A DNA stretch of 64,000 nucleotides from Pararhizobium sp. IMCC3301. GTDB taxonomy: Bacteria > Pseudomonadota > Alphaproteobacteria > Rhizobiales > GCA-2746425. The position numbers and the translations under genes were made by a program. Where the stretch lies: positions 1 to 64,000 of the forward strand of contig NZ_CP132336.1 in NCBI RefSeq assembly GCF_030758315.1, in the 5' to 3' direction. This document shows positions 63,098 to 64,000 of the stretch, piece after piece (position 1 is the stretch's first letter; each line of letters begins with the position of its first letter). A model generated the notes under the pieces. It saw only the letters and a program-made list of their open reading frames with translations. It had not been told where the DNA came from and ran no database searches.

Positions 63098-64000
63098 ATG
63101 GAACTCCGAGATCTGCATTCCCTGATCGGCATTGCCGAGACCGGCAGCCTGTCCGGCGCGGCGCGAAAACTCAATCTCACTCAGCCGGCCCTGAGTGCCT
63201 CGCTGAAGCGTCTTGAACAGGAACTCAATGTCCTGTTGGTACGGCGTCATTCGCGCGGTGCGGCGCTGACCGAGGAGGGCAAATATGTGCTGCAGAAATC
63301 CTATCATATCGTGCGCGATGTGGCGGAAGTTGTGTCAGTCGTCGATGGTCTCGCGGAGGAGCCGATAGGGCTGGTGCGGCTCGGCCTTCCCACCACCATT
63401 GCCGGCGGATTGATCCCGGAATTTTTCCCCATGCTGCGCTCGCGCTATCCCCAGATCAGACTGAACATTATCGAAGCGATGAGCGGACGGCTGGCGGAAT
63501 TACTGCAATTGGGAGACATCGATCTGGCGCTGCTGTTTGACATACAACCCATGTCAGGATTGCGCAGCGAGCCGATCCTGAAGGAAAAACTCTGCCTGCT
63601 GGTGCCGAGCGATCATCCCATGGCCAACAAGCCCGGCGTGCGCCTTGATGAGATTACCCAGCTCAATCTCGTGCTGCCGAGTTCCGCCAATTCAATCCGC
63701 AAACACATCAACGCTGCCTGCGAGGCGGAAGGCCTGTCACTCAATGTCGTTGCCGACATCGACTCCTTTCCCGGCCTCGTCAGCCTGGTCAAGGGCGGGC
63801 ATTGCACAATTCTTCCGACCTATCTGGCGATGCAACAGGCGCATCAAGGCAAGATCGTCGCACTTGATATCATGCGGCCGAATCTGGAATGGACCATCCA
63901 TCTTGCATCCCGGCATGATGCGACACGACCCAGAGCCAGTCTTGTCACCGGGCAATTGCTCACCCAAGCCTGCAAAACCCTGGTCCAGGACGGCATCTGG
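63098..64000 (+). CDS. LysR-type regulator, NAC-like, 3'-truncated by the window end
   Basis: The frame is open from ATG 63098 to the last base, 301 codons without a stop, so the gene continues beyond the window. The winged helix (MELRDLHSLIGIAETGSLSGAARKLNLTQPALSASLKRLEQEL) and the effector domain (VRLGLPTTIAGGLIPEFF, IRLNIIEAMSGRLAELL, GDIDLALLFD) closely resemble the Nac/Cbl-type group. It diverges from dctP and is the likely regulator of the TRAP-cyclase-amidase genes. Because NAC responds to nitrogen limitation, control of an amide-catabolic unit would make sense; this is inferred. Confidence 0.9.
   Translation, partial: MELRDLHSLIGIAETGSLSGAARKLNLTQPALSASLKRLEQELNVLLVRRHSRGAALTEEGKYVLQKSYHIVRDVAEVVSVVDGLAEEPIGLVRLGLPTTIAGGLIPEFFPMLRSRYPQIRLNIIEAMSGRLAELLQLGDIDLALLFDIQPMSGLRSEPILKEKLCLLVPSDHPMANKPGVRLDEITQLNLVLPSSANSIRKHINAACEAEGLSLNVVADIDSFPGLVSLVKGGHCTILPTYLAMQQAHQGKIVALDIMRPNLEWTIHLASRHDATRPRASLVTGQLLTQACKTLVQDGIW

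Overview
The window reads as a chromosomal segment of an alphaproteobacterium, most likely of the Hyphomicrobiales (Rhizobiales) type. It is GC-rich and densely coded. The order ndk / purN-purM / CDP-alcohol phosphatidyltransferase / AI-2E permease / hdaA / ppk1 / ppx, together with an HdaA-type DnaA-like protein, is the arrangement I associate with that group. Two tripartite tricarboxylate (TTT) systems, one TRAP system and a nucleoside ABC importer point to a heterotroph that scavenges organic acids, amides, sulfate esters and nucleosides. The species cannot be named from the sequence alone. No tRNA, rRNA, CRISPR array, transposase or integrase gene was seen.

Layout. (a) 1-1266 is the edge of an AT-rich accessory segment: a 5'-truncated XRE regulator overlapping an ImmA/IrrE metallopeptidase, then an 87-bp fragment matching the extreme 3' end of nrdJ (B12-dependent ribonucleotide reductase). 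This looks like the right junction of an integrated element. (b) 1277-1680 holds about two and a half copies of a roughly 170-bp GC-rich repeat built from palindromes. (c) 1788-20681 is mostly core: a secreted phosphodiester glycosidase disrupted by an 85-bp tandem duplication, an ABC-F ATPase, a GST, ndk, a VOC protein facing a YafY-type regulator, purMN, a DapA-superfamily lyase, a methyltransferase, membrane proteins, hdaA, polyphosphate metabolism (ppk1, ppx) with a trkH-type K+ transporter between, and a SCO1 copper chaperone. (d) 20787-33593: a GFA protein, a TTT system with a TctA-TctB fusion, a membrane protein, an LpxL-like acyltransferase, a CpdB-type 3'-nucleotidase, the Fe-S carrier apbC overlapping trhO, a Bcr/CflA exporter, moaA and a DUF971 protein. 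(e) 33642-40942: an L,D-transpeptidase, a GT4 glycosyltransferase coupled to galE, a phosphoglycolate phosphatase-like HAD protein, a UbiH-type hydroxylase, an MFS transporter and a quinone oxidoreductase.

(f) 41031-50989 is a coherent purine-salvage block on one strand: 5-hydroxyisourate hydrolase, xanthine dehydrogenase (xdhA, xdhB) with its maturation factor xdhC, then a complete BMP-type nucleoside ABC importer (ATPase, two permeases, lipoprotein-like binding protein). It ends in a clear terminator. (g) 51142-51924 is an uncharacterised gene. (h) 52014-64000 is a catabolic and transport region: a sulfatase with a complete TctC-TctA-TctB system facing a LysR gene, then an amidase, a PF04199-type cyclase/hydrolase and a complete TRAP transporter (large permease, small permease, binding protein) facing a second, NAC-like LysR gene that runs off the window end.

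The most unusual observations are the nrdJ-tail junction beside the XRE/ImmA pair, the frameshifting tandem duplication in the glycosidase gene, the amidase-cyclase-TRAP and sulfatase-TTT gene sets, and an ATA-N9-TAT palindrome between dctP and the NAC-like regulator. I did not find a clearly new defence or mobile system; the best lead is the accessory element that would lie to the left of the window.
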